Shown: positions 1 through 64,000 of the stretch, in pieces | How the letters are laid out: each line of letters opens with the position of its first letter | Position numbering within the stretch: position 1 is the stretch's first letter | From: Chaenocephalus aceratus | Lineage: Eukaryota > Chordata > Actinopteri > Perciformes > Channichthyidae | DNA: 64,000 nucleotides | Assembly: GCA_023974075.1 (NCBI GenBank) | Contig: CM043797.1 | Location: 35,934,666 to 35,998,665, forward strand | Direction: 5' to 3' | Program-made: the position numbers and the translations under genes | The notes under the pieces: generated by a model | Told to the model about the DNA's origin: nothing | Database searches by the model: none | The model's input: the letters and a program-made list of their open reading frames with translations, nothing else

Positions 1-23
1 GAGAGATGGCATCAACACATTCT

Positions 24-160
<137 letters not shown>

Positions 161-741
161 TAAACTCATCTGTATGTCTATTGTGATATTGTTTATGTTT
201 TGCAATATAAGATATTTTTTTTATTACAATTGGATATTAGGCTTTATTGCATTGGACAGCATACACACACAGAAATGCTACCACAACATTTAATTGGTAT
301 CTTTTCATATATGACCAATAAACATGCATGTGCATCTTCACATTAACTTGAAGTGGATTGGATATCTCACTCCCACACACGCAGACACACACATTAAACA
401 GCTTTGACTTTCTCTTCACGTTTCATTACAGAGCGTGCACCTGACTATTATCCGACAAATTCAAATTGAGGAGCATCCCAGCCTGAGGAGCAGGGAATTA
501 ATTTGCAGAAAACAAACAAATGCTGTTTATTATGTGATTGTTTTATGCTCCGTTCCCAGTTAACCTAATTTAATCTTAGTTCATTAATAACTCAGAGAGG
601 TGTTATTCAACGGGAAGTTATGGAGAACGGCGTAATAGAGGAGTATATCACTGTATATGAGCACATAACTCAGGGGCAGCTTTAGGGAGAAGCAGGATAT
701 GTACATTGCACTTCCTCAAATAGTAACGGCTAGAAAAAGCT

Positions 742-791
<50 letters not shown>
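742..791. repeat. compound (CGCA)n(CA)n microsatellite
   Basis: Tetranucleotide CGCA units pass into CA units. Confidence 0.95.
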
Positions 792-794
<3 letters not shown>

Positions 795-846
795 CACTGT
801 TACAATAGCAGCGATGATGAGAGTCACTCTTTCCTTGATGCTTGTG

Positions 847-848
<2 letters not shown>

Positions 849-887
<39 letters not shown>
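849..887. repeat. (GT)n microsatellite
   Basis: Only about 60 bases from the CA run at 742-791 and complementary to it, so the pair could form a hairpin. Confidence 0.95.
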
Positions 888-889
<2 letters not shown>

Positions 890-891
890 TA

Positions 892-3600
892 TATGAGCTC
901 TGTTTCTAAGTGTAGCTCTAATTAAGAAGCCATACATCAGAGAGGAGAGGGCCTTTCTTGTCCAGGCTGCAGCGATAAGCACATAAACACAGTGTTTCCT
1001 GTCACACTGAAGTACTGCAACATTTAACGCTCCACCAGCCCCCCAAGATACCACAAGGTGTGTGTGTGTGGGGCTGCCTGCGTGTGTTTTTGATACAGCT
1101 CCTCCATAAATAATGCCACTTGTGTTCGCAGCTTTTTTTTTTTGGAGGGTTGAAGAGAGTGCTGCACTTTTTGATTCTGTCCGTCTTGTGCTCTTTAATC
1201 AGTAAAGACACTCAACTCTACTGGAATCCTGCTTAAGCCCTTTGAAATATTACTAGCTCGGAAAAGATTTCACATCGCGATGGGAAGTTATAGTGAGAGT
1301 TTTTGTGTGTAGGGGAAAGGCTGCTGTTACTGCAGAGTTTAGATGTGTGCATACAAGTGTACAGAATAAGTGATGACAATATTTAAAGTTGCACAATTAA
1401 TGGAAGTTTGATCAAATTCACAATATGGACTTGTGCCATATCCAAACCGCAGTAAGCAAGACATTTTTCAAAGGCTAAACATGTGAAAATATAAGTATTT
1501 TGGTGCTGCGGAGATGTCTGAACCTGTTCTACACCGCCCCCCTGGGAAAAACGCGTAATCTGCAGGAAACAGCGTCTGAGGGCATGTTCATATTCAATAA
1601 ACTATGAATGTTTTTTATCTATGTAACGGAAGAAACTCAGCTAACTGATCTTTTTTTTTAAAAACCCACAAAGAAGCTAACACATTACTGCAGAGAAACT
1701 CACTCATAACACCCTTATTACTTATTGTAGCTGCACGTCCAACCCATCTATTAGCATCGTGAGATGACACAGAATCGATCGGTACCTACATTATCACTCC
1801 ATGATAAGAATTCGCGAAGATATTAACAAGAACAGACATCAAAACATGTGGCGCTAGGTAGCTAAAAACGGCAAAATGGCTCACCTTTGTCATTGTCTGA
1901 TTAAAAGTGGTTTTCAATGGCATTAAAACGCTGCTGAAGGTTAATCCATAGGTTAATCCAATGTGTCTGTGTCCCTTTGAAATGATTTCTGATAATCCAT
2001 AAGCAATAAACCTGCTTTTCCGTTTCCAGATGTCAGAGCGAGAGATAGGTTCGCTCTCATGCAAAACTGTGTGCGCATAGCTCTCATTTCTCAATGGTAA
2101 GGTGTGTGTGTATGTGGAAATCCCACTTCGATTCTATTGGCTCTAACGGTCAAAAACAGATGTCAATCACCAAAATCGACCAATGGGTTCCAGAGAAACG
2201 GTAAAAAACGGCCATTTCCACCCAAATCTCCTCAGAGGTGGAGTTTATTTTGCTAAACCTCTCTAAAAAGGTCAAATGTCAATTGTTTTGCATTAATCTT
2301 GATACAGGGTACTTATTATATGTTGTACTGTGGATTCCTAAAGCTTTTAGTCTACTAACCCATCATCCAAGGTTAGTTTTCACTATAAGTAAAAAGAATT
2401 TTCGGACGGACACTATAATTTACAGTTTTTTACTATGTTCAATCTGAATTTTCTTTAAAAGAAAAAACATCTATATTGATTCTGACTTTTCTACATCCAA
2501 CTCACAGGTTTATCATTACTTTGAGAAACAAGATTATTAATTTTCCCCTTTTAGAAGTGAAGGTATGGTCATTTGTTCTGGAAATGTCATTTTCGAGCCT
2601 GAGACCTGAAAAACAGGCTCAGGGCTTAACAGGTTAACAATCGGTATCCTACATTCTGTGAGATGTGATGAAGCTGATAACACATGAAGTGGGTTTGAAG
2701 AGGAGCAGTCATGGAGTAAATTACATTATCAGGCACTAAAATAAAAACAAACACACATGCCCTGTTCGATTACAATTGAACCAAGGAATAATGTAGCTTC
2801 AGTTCCCTCCTACCTTTTTATTTGAATGCTGCATGTATTGATGCAGCTGTCTCTTAGATGTGAAAACAGTTTGACTCAATTCATTGGTACACCTCTAATG
2901 AAAAAGTTGAAACAGCTTCTGCTCACTTCCTCTCTGATTGAAATTGGAGAAGGCAGGGAAGAATGAGGGTTAATCAGGTGTTCTGATGTTACCTGGATTT
3001 TCTCAAAGCTTCACTCCTTTACTTCCTCCCAGAACATGCGAGTGTATTCTGCAGCACTTCTCTCTGTACATCCTCAATCTGTGATGTATGCACTGGCTCT
3101 GCTCTGTATGTCTGTGCGTCTGTGTTGTGCACCGCTCTGTTTTTCTCTCTCTCTGCTTGTCTCTCTCTCTGCTTGTCTCTTAGATCGCTGAGCTCCCAGA
3201 CTAGATGAATTGTTCCTTTTTGTTTTATAGTCTACACACACACTGTTACGTACACACCCAAAGAATAGGTGAACAAATGTAGTTTGCTGAGAGGAGGTGC
3301 GGTATATTCAGTTTGTGAAGAGTACACACAGGCGATAATAAAGCTGGAGCGGCAGCATGTGGCACGCAGTTCATCCTTCAGTGTGTTGGCCCGATCACAG
3401 GTTTAATGTAGCTTTGTCTTTAGGTCTACACAGTTGTCGCCTTATCTAAAAGTACAGTTGAGGTTCCCTTTTTATCCGGCCTTCTGTCTTTGCTTTCTTC
3501 CTATATTTGCTACGCATTCTCTTTTTCCAGTCTTCATTTATTCTTTTTCTTCCGCTGTCTATGTGCCATTTAACTGCTTTAGTTTGTCCCTAGTCTGTTT
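892..3600. other. non-coding stretch upstream of the LINE tail
   Basis: No exon seen. A dispersed block at 1410-1545 (AATATGGACTTGTGCCATATCC) recurs at 4390-4520. A CTCTCTGCTTGT tandem lies near 3150. Confidence 0.5.
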
Positions 3601-3601
3601 C

Positions 3602-3602
<1 letters not shown>

Positions 3603-3632
<30 letters not shown>

Positions 3633-4380
3633 ATTTATTTTGGGGGGCGCCTTTCAAAACACCCAAGGACACCTTACAGGTTTACAGATTTACAATTTAC
3701 ATTTACAATTTTACCTTACAAATTAAAACAGTGGATTTAGTGAAGTATCAGCCGGGGTAAGACAAGACAAACAACAGGAAATTGACTACAAAAGGACACA
3801 AAAGCACACAGGGTACAGATTATAGAGAAAATGCCAGTTTGAACAGGTGGGTTTTGAGTTGGGTTTTGAATGTTGTTATGGAATCAGAATGTCGGATGTG
3901 TAGTGGCAGGGTGTTCCAGAGTCTGGGAGCCGAGCAGCTGAAAGCTCGAGCACCCATGGTTTTGAGGCGATAGCTTGGGACGGTGAGAAGTCCTACGGAC
4001 GAAGAGCGGAGGGTGCGGGAGGGGGTGTACTCCTGAAGGAGGTCAGAGATGTAGATGGGGGGCAAGGTTATGGACAGCTTTGTATATGAGTAGAATGTTT
4101 TTGTAGTCAATACGGTAGCGTACAGGAAGCCAGTGTAGCTGAGTGAGAATGGAGGTGATGTGGTCGGATGAGTTGGTGCGGGTGATGATCCGGGCAGCAG
4201 AGTTCTGGATTATTTGCAGTCTATTGAGGAGCTTGATGGGAAGGCCAGTCAGAAGTGCATTGCAGTAATCAATCCGGGATGTGACGAATGAGTGGACCAG
4301 GATTTCAGTGCTGGGTTGGGACAGAGATGAGCGGAGTCTGGAGATGTTCCGAAGATGAAAGAAAGCGGTGCGGGTGATGT
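3603..4380 (-). mobile_element. 5'-truncated L2-like LINE, C-terminal RT end
   Basis: On the minus strand the sequence encodes a run of LINE C-terminal motifs: [38 protein letters not shown] and LKTHLFKLAF. These are typical of the region after the reverse-transcriptase palm in L2-clade elements. The 3' tail is an (ATT)n run (3603-3631 on the + strand as ATA/TAA). The upstream half of the element is missing; the break is near 4380. No complete ORF remains. Confidence 0.85.
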
Positions 4381-4556
4381 TTTTTCAAATGTTATGGAAA
4401 TTGCAATGTGGACTGATGCAATGTCCAAATGGCAGTAAGCACTATATATAAGGTAAAAGCAAAATAAGTGAAAATATAATCATGACGTTATTATTGTAAT
4501 GCTGCAGAGAAGTCCTGAGCCCTAACAGATCCTCTTAAAATATCCCACAATAATCA

Positions 4557-4830
4557 TTTTAAAGGGGCCCTAATATGCTTTTTGGGGGTTTCCCTTTCCT
4601 CTAGCGTCTTAGATATGTTTTTTGTGCATGTAAATGGCCTGCAAAAGCAAAAATCCTAAAGTTCCCTTTCTCTCACACACACTCCCCCCTCAGCTTGAAA
4701 CGCCACTATAAGACTCCATTGTTTGCTTCCGGAAAACATAGTGACATCCCTATTTACCACTCGGGCTGCTATTGGTTAGCGCTCATTGTACGTGTTAGGC
4801 TAAGGGGCGGGACATCATGTCAAGTGGTTG
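4557..4830 (+). mobile_element. TTAA-flanked MITE, partial copy
   Basis: Begins TTTTAAAGGGGCCCTAATATG and shares its body with copies at 17910-18368, 20215-20828 and 35889-36347, including a CTATTGGTTAG and a GGGGCGGGACATC segment. The right end is not clear. TTAA flanks suggest piggyBac-type mobilisation (inference). Confidence 0.7.
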
Positions 4831-5571
4831 ACTGTTGAATCTGTTTTTGCCTTGCAAAAACAAGACTGTTTTTGTCTTGTCTCAAACCCTGAGCAAAATA
4901 ATTGAGAGAATACTCAATTACCTTGGCTTTTCACTCAACAGTGTGTGCATGCGAGAACCTGCAGGACTCAGATGTTGGCACTTGTCTCATTCGGTGATAG
5001 CTGTGTGTTAGACATGCGTGTGTACAGGTGGATTTTGCCTTTGGGTTAACATTGGATTGTTTTCCGTTTCTTCTCCTGTCATCTAAGCTAACGTGATACT
5101 GCCCTCCTCACTGTTTTTTCCACTTTGATAAAGAAACGTCCTTTGAGGCGGCATTTAGTGTCGCGTCTGATGTTTGTTTACAATACGCAAGTTGTGACTC
5201 AGAGGTTGTCGTCTGCCACCCATCCACTGCACAGTGAGAGGTGCATAACAGTGTGTGACAGGAGTGAGTGTGTGAGTCTGTCTGCTGATGTGACTCTCCC
5301 GGTGTAACAGGTGGAGTCAGGTCACTGCTCGTCACTCTCACTGCAGTACTGGCTTTACACAGACTCCATCTCTCTTTCCCTCTCGATCCCACACTCACAC
5401 CTGCACACGCACACTCACACGCATGCACACTATTGATGGATCAAAAATGAAAGTCTTCGAAATAACTTTGTTCTGCTGATTAATCTTTGCGGTTTGGAGT
5501 TCATCGCCAGCAGCACTCACAGTCAATGCTTAAAAGGAAAATGTGTGTTTGTAAGACAGAAAGAAACCTTC

Positions 5572-6108
5572 GGTGGCCAACCCGTTCAAACGTGATTCAG
5601 CGGCCCAAAACACTTCCGTTTGGAAATACGTGATGCACTTTCAAAAAGAATGGACATATAAAAACCCAAATGTGCCAAAACACATGGCATTGGAGAAACC
5701 TCTTCACCCACCTGACAACACATGCGCTTGGTTTACTAAAAACGCTGCAAATAGAAAGTGCTGGAAGAAGCTCACAACACAACGGAAACGGGGACACTAA
5801 AGAGTGATGCACTCAGCTGGGATCGGAGTGCTTGTTTTGACGTTCAGGGGTTATAAAGTTAGCGTTTCGTTTATGCAGTGCTTTTAGTAAACGCTTCTAG
5901 TGTTTTTTTCAAGTTGTTGAATGTTTTCGAAATGCTGCCCATGTGTTGTTCGGTTGGGGAAGATGTCTCTTCATCTGCATGTGTTTTGGCACATTTGTGT
6001 TTTTTACATTTGCCTCAATTTTAAAACTGTGGCCAATTCTCCTTATGGAAATGTTTTGGGCCGTTGTAACGCATTTGCACCTGTCGGTCACCATAGAAAC
6101 ATGCACTA
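5572..6108. mobile_element. foldback (long inverted repeat) element
   Basis: Left arm 5572-5762 and right arm about 5885-6108 are diverged reverse complements. Shared blocks include CGGCCCAAAACA, AATGTGCCAAAACACATG and CAACACATG. Outer ends are GGTGGCCAACCCGTTCAAA and the complement of TGCACCTGTCGGTCACC. The spacer is about 120 bases. No coding sequence. Confidence 0.78.
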
Positions 6109-6183
6109 TGGGAGCGTGTCAGTATCTATGTTTCTGAAAACAAATTGTAGCTATAATTATGTTCAAGTGTGTGTTTACCTATA

Positions 6184-6185
<2 letters not shown>

Positions 6186-6229
<44 letters not shown>
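6186..6229. repeat. (GT)n microsatellite
   Basis: Perfect dinucleotide run, just outside the foldback element at 5572-6108. Confidence 0.95.
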
Positions 6230-6230
<1 letters not shown>

Positions 6231-6468
6231 TGTGTGGATTAGATAATGAGCATTTTGACAAACAGACACACACACACTTTATCTCTCCAGGTTGCCTGTC
6301 CTGAGGGGACACCCTGTCACCCTGCACCCACAGGGGTGCGCCTCAACTGTCTCCCTTAGCGACAGTCCAGTTGCCAAGGTGATGTCGCTGGGGTGATTAC
6401 CTGACGGCCACCCTCAGTGTCAGCACAGCACTGCCACGGCATCGAGGGTGTTGGCAAGTCTTGCCATC

Positions 6469-6669
<201 letters not shown>

Positions 6670-6854
6670 CTGACTTTCTTCGCCGCGACAGGCTGCCAGC
6701 TCAATCCAAAATAAACTTCTATCAAACACAGCCAGACATCACAATAGCATAAATAGCATAAATAATTCAACAACATGAACATGAATAACCTACGTCTAAA
6801 TGAGGATCCCTCTCCATTCCTTCACTCTCTGCGACCGACAGGATCGTCCTGCAT

Positions 6855-6856
<2 letters not shown>

Positions 6857-6888
<32 letters not shown>

Positions 6889-6905
6889 ATGCATGCATGC
6901 GTGTG
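6857..6905. repeat. (GT)n(GCAT)n microsatellite
   Basis: GT run that ends in GCAT tetranucleotide units. Confidence 0.9.
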
Positions 6906-7654
6906 TGCATTTGCATTCATGTTCTTGGATTTGCGTCTGAGCCTATGTGTGTTGGAGTTGGAATAACTCCTGTAACCTCTCATATTCTGTTTTTATGTGT
7001 GAGGTTCAATAGATCTCCATTGTCTGCAACAAGACGGAAAACATCCTCGTGGTCTTCGTGTGAATCATGCGACGTGAAAGAGGCCCATATAACATTGTTT
7101 ATGTACATAATTGATGTTGGAACAGCCAGACTCTGGTGTGTAGGTAAAGGCATGTGGCAAAGTGCTTTTCCTTGCTTCTTCGTGTTGTGATGCATTACTC
7201 ACTCACTTCTGAATGGAACAAAGGGATTTTCTACGTTTCCTCGTGGATTCAGTCGAAAGGATTTAGGATTTACTCTCTTGGTATTACGCCTTTTTTTATG
7301 TTGATATTTTCTTCTTTCTTGATATCAGCGCCATTTGCTCTATAAAGCCTAACTGTTATTAAAAGGCTTTAGTCTTCTGGAGGTACTTCAATGGATTAAG
7401 TGCATTAATCCTGAGTTTTTGTTAAATCTTTGAAGCCGTTCACAGGTTGAGAAGGATTTGTTCTCTTTTATAGTTAAGGGGGTGGTCTCACTTTGCATTA
7501 AATATATACACTGTAATTTCTCCAAGAAAACATATTTATGAGTAACCCATTTCAGTGTGCTTTGAGTATTTGTGCAGCTCGTGGGGTTAATTGATTGTGT
7601 TTAAAAAAAAAACATCGTATACATATAACTAATTAAGAATGGATGTCAGAGTGA

Positions 7655-7836
7655 TTGTTACATTTCATGTTACTTGTTAGACGCTTACAGACTCAGTACT
7701 GTGGACAATCCCCACTGGAGCAATTTGGGGTGAAGTGTCTCAGGGACACAACGACATGCTGACTGCAGTGGGGTTTGAACCTGTGCTCCCCTGATCCGAA
7801 CACCAACGCACTTTCCACTGCGCCACACGCCTCCAT
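7655..7836 (+). mobile_element. dispersed SINE-like repeat, copy 1
   Basis: Contains GTGGACAATCCCCACTGGAG, a CAGGGACACAACGACATG block and GGGGTTTGAACCTGTG, which resembles a tRNA T-loop. The same blocks recur at 48326-48640 and, partly, at 44100-44180. Confidence 0.7.
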
Positions 7837-8003
7837 GTGCTTATATTGTTAAATATTTCCATTTTACAAGAAAAAGGCAAAAAAAAATTCTAATCAAGGA
7901 CAAGAACAGATAATCACTGTTTTCTGAAATGTGATTGCGATGAAAACTGTTTGTTTACATGTTGCTGAAGAAGAACTCTCTTGTTCTCCTTTTGTTGTTT
8001 CAG

Positions 8004-60672
<52,669 letters not shown>

Positions 60673-60979
60673 GTAAGTGTGTGTGTGTGTGTATTGTGTC
60701 TGTGTGAACACTATCAAGCGCGCTGAGCTCCTCTTCCTGCTTACACACACAATTCTATTTCACACACAATTAATACACCTCAATTCTTCATTTAGCCACT
60801 CTTTCTTGGCACTGAGTATGCAGGTTTCTTAAAGAGATTATACCGTATCACTCTCGAGCATGAACAGACACACATGCAAGACACACACACACGCAGTATT
60901 GGGAGTTTGTCCAGGAATCTGTCCTCTCGTCACTTCCCTCGCTCACAACCCAGAAACACTGCAGCAATCTGTTTATGTC

Positions 60980-61126
<147 letters not shown>

Positions 61127-61165
61127 CTGAGAGAGAAGACGATAATCTGTTTTACTCTGTTATAG

Positions 61166-61278
61166 ATCTAATACTCTCCACTGCTCACCAGATCACAGGT
61201 TCCCCTCCCTCTTTCCCTCACACAACAACGACCATGTTTAAATACACCCAATTCACTCCTTCCCTCTGTTCTTTCTAA
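61166..61278 (+). CDS. possible terminal zbbx exon
   Basis: Candidate only. The acceptor ttttactctgttatag has a fair pyrimidine tract. In the phase demanded by exon 16 the frame reads DLILSTAHQITGSPPSF and stops at TAA, 61276-61278. A weaker reading splices at CAG|gttccc (61198). The sequence is low complexity and no AATAAA lies close downstream. The true 3' end may lie beyond the window. Confidence 0.22.
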
Positions 61279-61793
61279 ACTTCCAAACAATGTAGCCCTG
61301 GGATCTTCATACATTGTATTGCACTTACAACACATTTAACCCAGATATGTATCTACCATATAGGCTACTATGTGGCCAGAAGTATTTGGACACACTACCC
61401 AAACAGAGGTGAGCGCAGCGCTGTGTCACTGCCTGGCGAAAGAGAGACTTCCCCTTTCTGACGGAAACAAAGAATCAGCACGAAAAGGAAAACAATGTGT
61501 CATCCTCTTTAAAAGCTGCTGTGTCATGTATTTAACGGCAAACAACCAAAACGATTTCAAGTAACTATTTTCGTTATTATTAAGTAGAAAAAAGGGCACT
61601 ACAATATGTCTTCACTTCATCAACAAAGAGGACAGAAAACGTAATTCAATACGTCTGTGGGAAACACTTCACCACAGCTACATTATGATGCTAACGTGAC
61701 TTACGTCAAAAAGTTGTAATGTTAAAAGTCAAAGTAGAGACTGCAGGTGTTGCATTGAAATATAAAACAATGACATGCAAAGGAAATCCCAGT

Positions 61794-62153
61794 TTAAAGG
61801 TGGGGTGGGTAAGTTTCAGAAACCGGCTCGAGATACACTTTTTGTTATATTCCATTGAATGCTCTTAACATCCCGATAGCAATGAATATCTGAAGTGCTT
61901 TGACAAAAAATCCAAACAAAAATGTCATTTGTAGAAGCCGTAATACTGTAAAAGGCTAAACGGATTGGATGGCCTACCTGCCTGTCAGCCTTCCATCGGG
62001 GCACAAACTTATCTCGTGACCTCATTGGTCATGTGCGCGTTCGTGTGTTGGAGGAGGGGCTCTGTGAGGAAGTGGCAGATTTTCTCCAGTTGTGTATTTT
62101 AAAATTCTAGCGATCTCGAGCCGGTTTCTCAAACTTACCTACCCCACCTTTAA
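61794..62153. mobile_element. TTAA-flanked MITE, second family, copy 2
   Basis: TTAAAGGTGGGGTGGGTAAG at the left and TTACCTACCCCACCTTTAA at the right. Collinear with 33719-34085. Confidence 0.92.
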
Positions 62154-62159
62154 GTGTTA

Positions 62160-63938
62160 GCCTGTTAAGGACATCAATAATATATTGCTTTTATTTCACC
62201 ATATCGACAAAGGTCAATGATCTCCAATGACATTGTGTACTTGTTTGCCTGAATGACCATCGCATTTGGGCTTCTTGTAGATAATAAGATGTTCGGTATT
62301 CCGATTCTTATTATCAGATTGGTGAAGACCTCAGCATCTGGATTTACCATAAGTCAAATGACAGCAGATATTTTCACCCAAAATGGGCGGGGCAAGTACT
62401 CAGATGTGTTGCTCTCATGTATTGCAGATATGTGATATTTTAACATGTGATTCCAACAACGATAATTAAATGTACCACATGTGCTGATAAACTGGTAAAG
62501 ATGACCCACCAGACGTCACCAATTTCCCCCTTGGGCTAAATAAAGGACTCTGATTGGCTCTAAATGTATTATTCCTGTCCTTATTCATTTGTACTTTGTC
62601 AAGTGAGCACCATGGTGCATGTAAGTCTAGTTAAGTTGAATGCTTGGAAAGGAGGTCCACACTTGTGAAACCTCTCAAGAGCTCCAGAACCTTTTGAACA
62701 TATGTAATTAAAGCATCAGAAGGACTCCTGGGTCTCCACAATTGTTTCAATATTTTTTAATTCCTCCAGGGAACCTTATCACAGACGTTTCGGCGAGTTT
62801 CCTCCTTCCCTGAGCCGCATTGTGCCGCCTTGTCAGAGCGCTGCTCCAGTGTGTGTCTGACAGCGCAGTGAGGAAGGCTGCTCGCAGGAACATCTGTGCT
62901 TCGGCTCCCATGTGTCATTTATGAAAGTCTTGAAATAGCTTTGAGTTGCTGAGCATCTTTTTCTCTGAGTAGGGAACTCCTTTTCAAGTTCACAGCATAT
63001 GTTTTTATTTTATTTCACGCTTCATTTAGCTATACAGCCAGGGTTGGAAGGGTAACTTTAAAAATGTAATATGTTACAATTACTAGCCTTCAAACTCAAA
63101 TGCAAACAAATAGAAGAGAAAATAAATATCAATAAGATGTGTTTTACTAAAGTGTATTATGTAAGATAACAGAACAATGTGAAACCCAGATATTTAGGAT
63201 CACACATGTGTGAGATTTTATTTAAAGGAAAACCTGCCTTTCATGAAGCATATTCAGGCAGTAGCCTAAACATGAACAATGAAACACATGAGCACACACT
63301 ACAGTTTAAAGAAGCAGAAATAAAATCTGAGCTGACAGAAAATGCTCCGGTTTAGTTTCATACACACAGTTAAACTCACACACACAGTTTTATGAACATA
63401 TACGTTCATCTACCGAATTAAAAAGAAGAACAAATGAACCAAAGAAAGTGAAACCCACAAAGCAGATTCAGGCAGTAGACATATACATTCAAATGTTAAG
63501 AGGCTATGTCACAATGTAACACTCGCATTTCTATTGGCTAGCGCTCCTACACATACAACATTAATACAGAGAGATTTAAATCTCACTCTCACTTTACCCT
63601 GATAACATATTAAATCAGGCCAAGCGTTTATCAGAACCCAACATCGAGAGCCTATCTCCTTTGAGATGGATGTAAATTGAGTCCACAGGTATGTGTGAGT
63701 GCACACGTGTTAGCAGCGCTGTCCTGCATGCAACACTGCTCCCATGCTGCTTGGTTTGACAGCGCCGCCGCTCGTGAAGCCCTAAGTGGAGGTTCTGTGC
63801 CTTCTGAAGACTGAGCCAGGCACTGGGAGAGGGAGGGAGGGGGCGGAGCTAAGGAGACAATGGAAGATTGAAAGAATAAAAGACTTAACACTGGAGCTGA
63901 AGCTGGTGAGACAGCACACAGCATGAGGAATCAGTGTG

Positions 63939-63939
<1 letters not shown>
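62160..63939. other. 3' end of window before the last CA run
   Basis: No exon recognised. 63039-63090 is the empty-site relative of the repeat hit by the MITE at 53772. Confidence 0.5.

Positions 63940-64000
<61 letters not shown>
63940..64000. repeat. (CA)n microsatellite, runs off the window
   Basis: At least 30 CA units; the right edge is not seen. Confidence 0.95.

Noticed and set aside
3820..4110. 96-codon minus-strand frame as a gene
   Set aside because: LINE C-terminal motifs; 5'-truncated retrotransposon.

Overview
This is a vertebrate, almost certainly teleost fish, genomic window. The reasons are the GT-AG split gene, very dense (CA)n/(TG)n microsatellites, and the repeat content: L2-clade LINEs with UnaL2-type (TGTAA)n tails, Rex3-like RTE fragments with (GATG)n tails, a tRNA-derived SINE, hAT, PIF/Harbinger-type and TTAA-flanked MITEs. 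A percomorph is my best guess; the exact species cannot be read from the sequence.

One protein-coding gene can be supported, on the + strand from 8004 to at least 60672. Sixteen exons read as one uninterrupted frame of about 964 codons, with compatible phases at all fifteen junctions. The N-terminal part matches vertebrate ZBBX (zinc finger B-box domain-containing protein), including the B-box Cys/His set, an SFQEALRQWR-like motif and an IDRLLLKKHRRTP-like motif. The start codon exon was not found and probably lies left of the window. The 3' end is uncertain: a possible last exon sits at 61166-61278. ZBBX transcripts are known mainly from ciliated tissues and testis; its molecular function is not settled.

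Layout. 1-8003: upstream or intron-1 sequence with microsatellites, an L2-like LINE tail (3603-4380) and a large foldback element (5572-6108). 8004-9637: exons 1-3. 9638-19635: a 10 kb intron that splits the B-box and carries a multi-level transposon nest (about 10185-15382). 19636-29293: exons 4-8, with SINEs and LINE tails in the introns. 29294-44663: exon 9 between two long introns with MITEs, an L1-like insertion with a 17-bp target duplication, Rex3, a LINE 3' end and a nearly intact L2 LINE. 44664-53699: exons 10-15, including a 798-nt Ser/Pro-rich exon. 53700-64000: exon 16, further MITEs and microsatellites.

I found no convincing second gene, no structural RNA gene and no CRISPR-like array. 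The most interesting features are an intron whose ends are complementary (AC)n and (TG)n repeats lying against the splice sites, the ordered transposon nest with its own target duplications, filled and empty sites of a Harbinger-like MITE within one window, and a SINE and a LINE that share a 3' tail. None is clearly an undescribed system.
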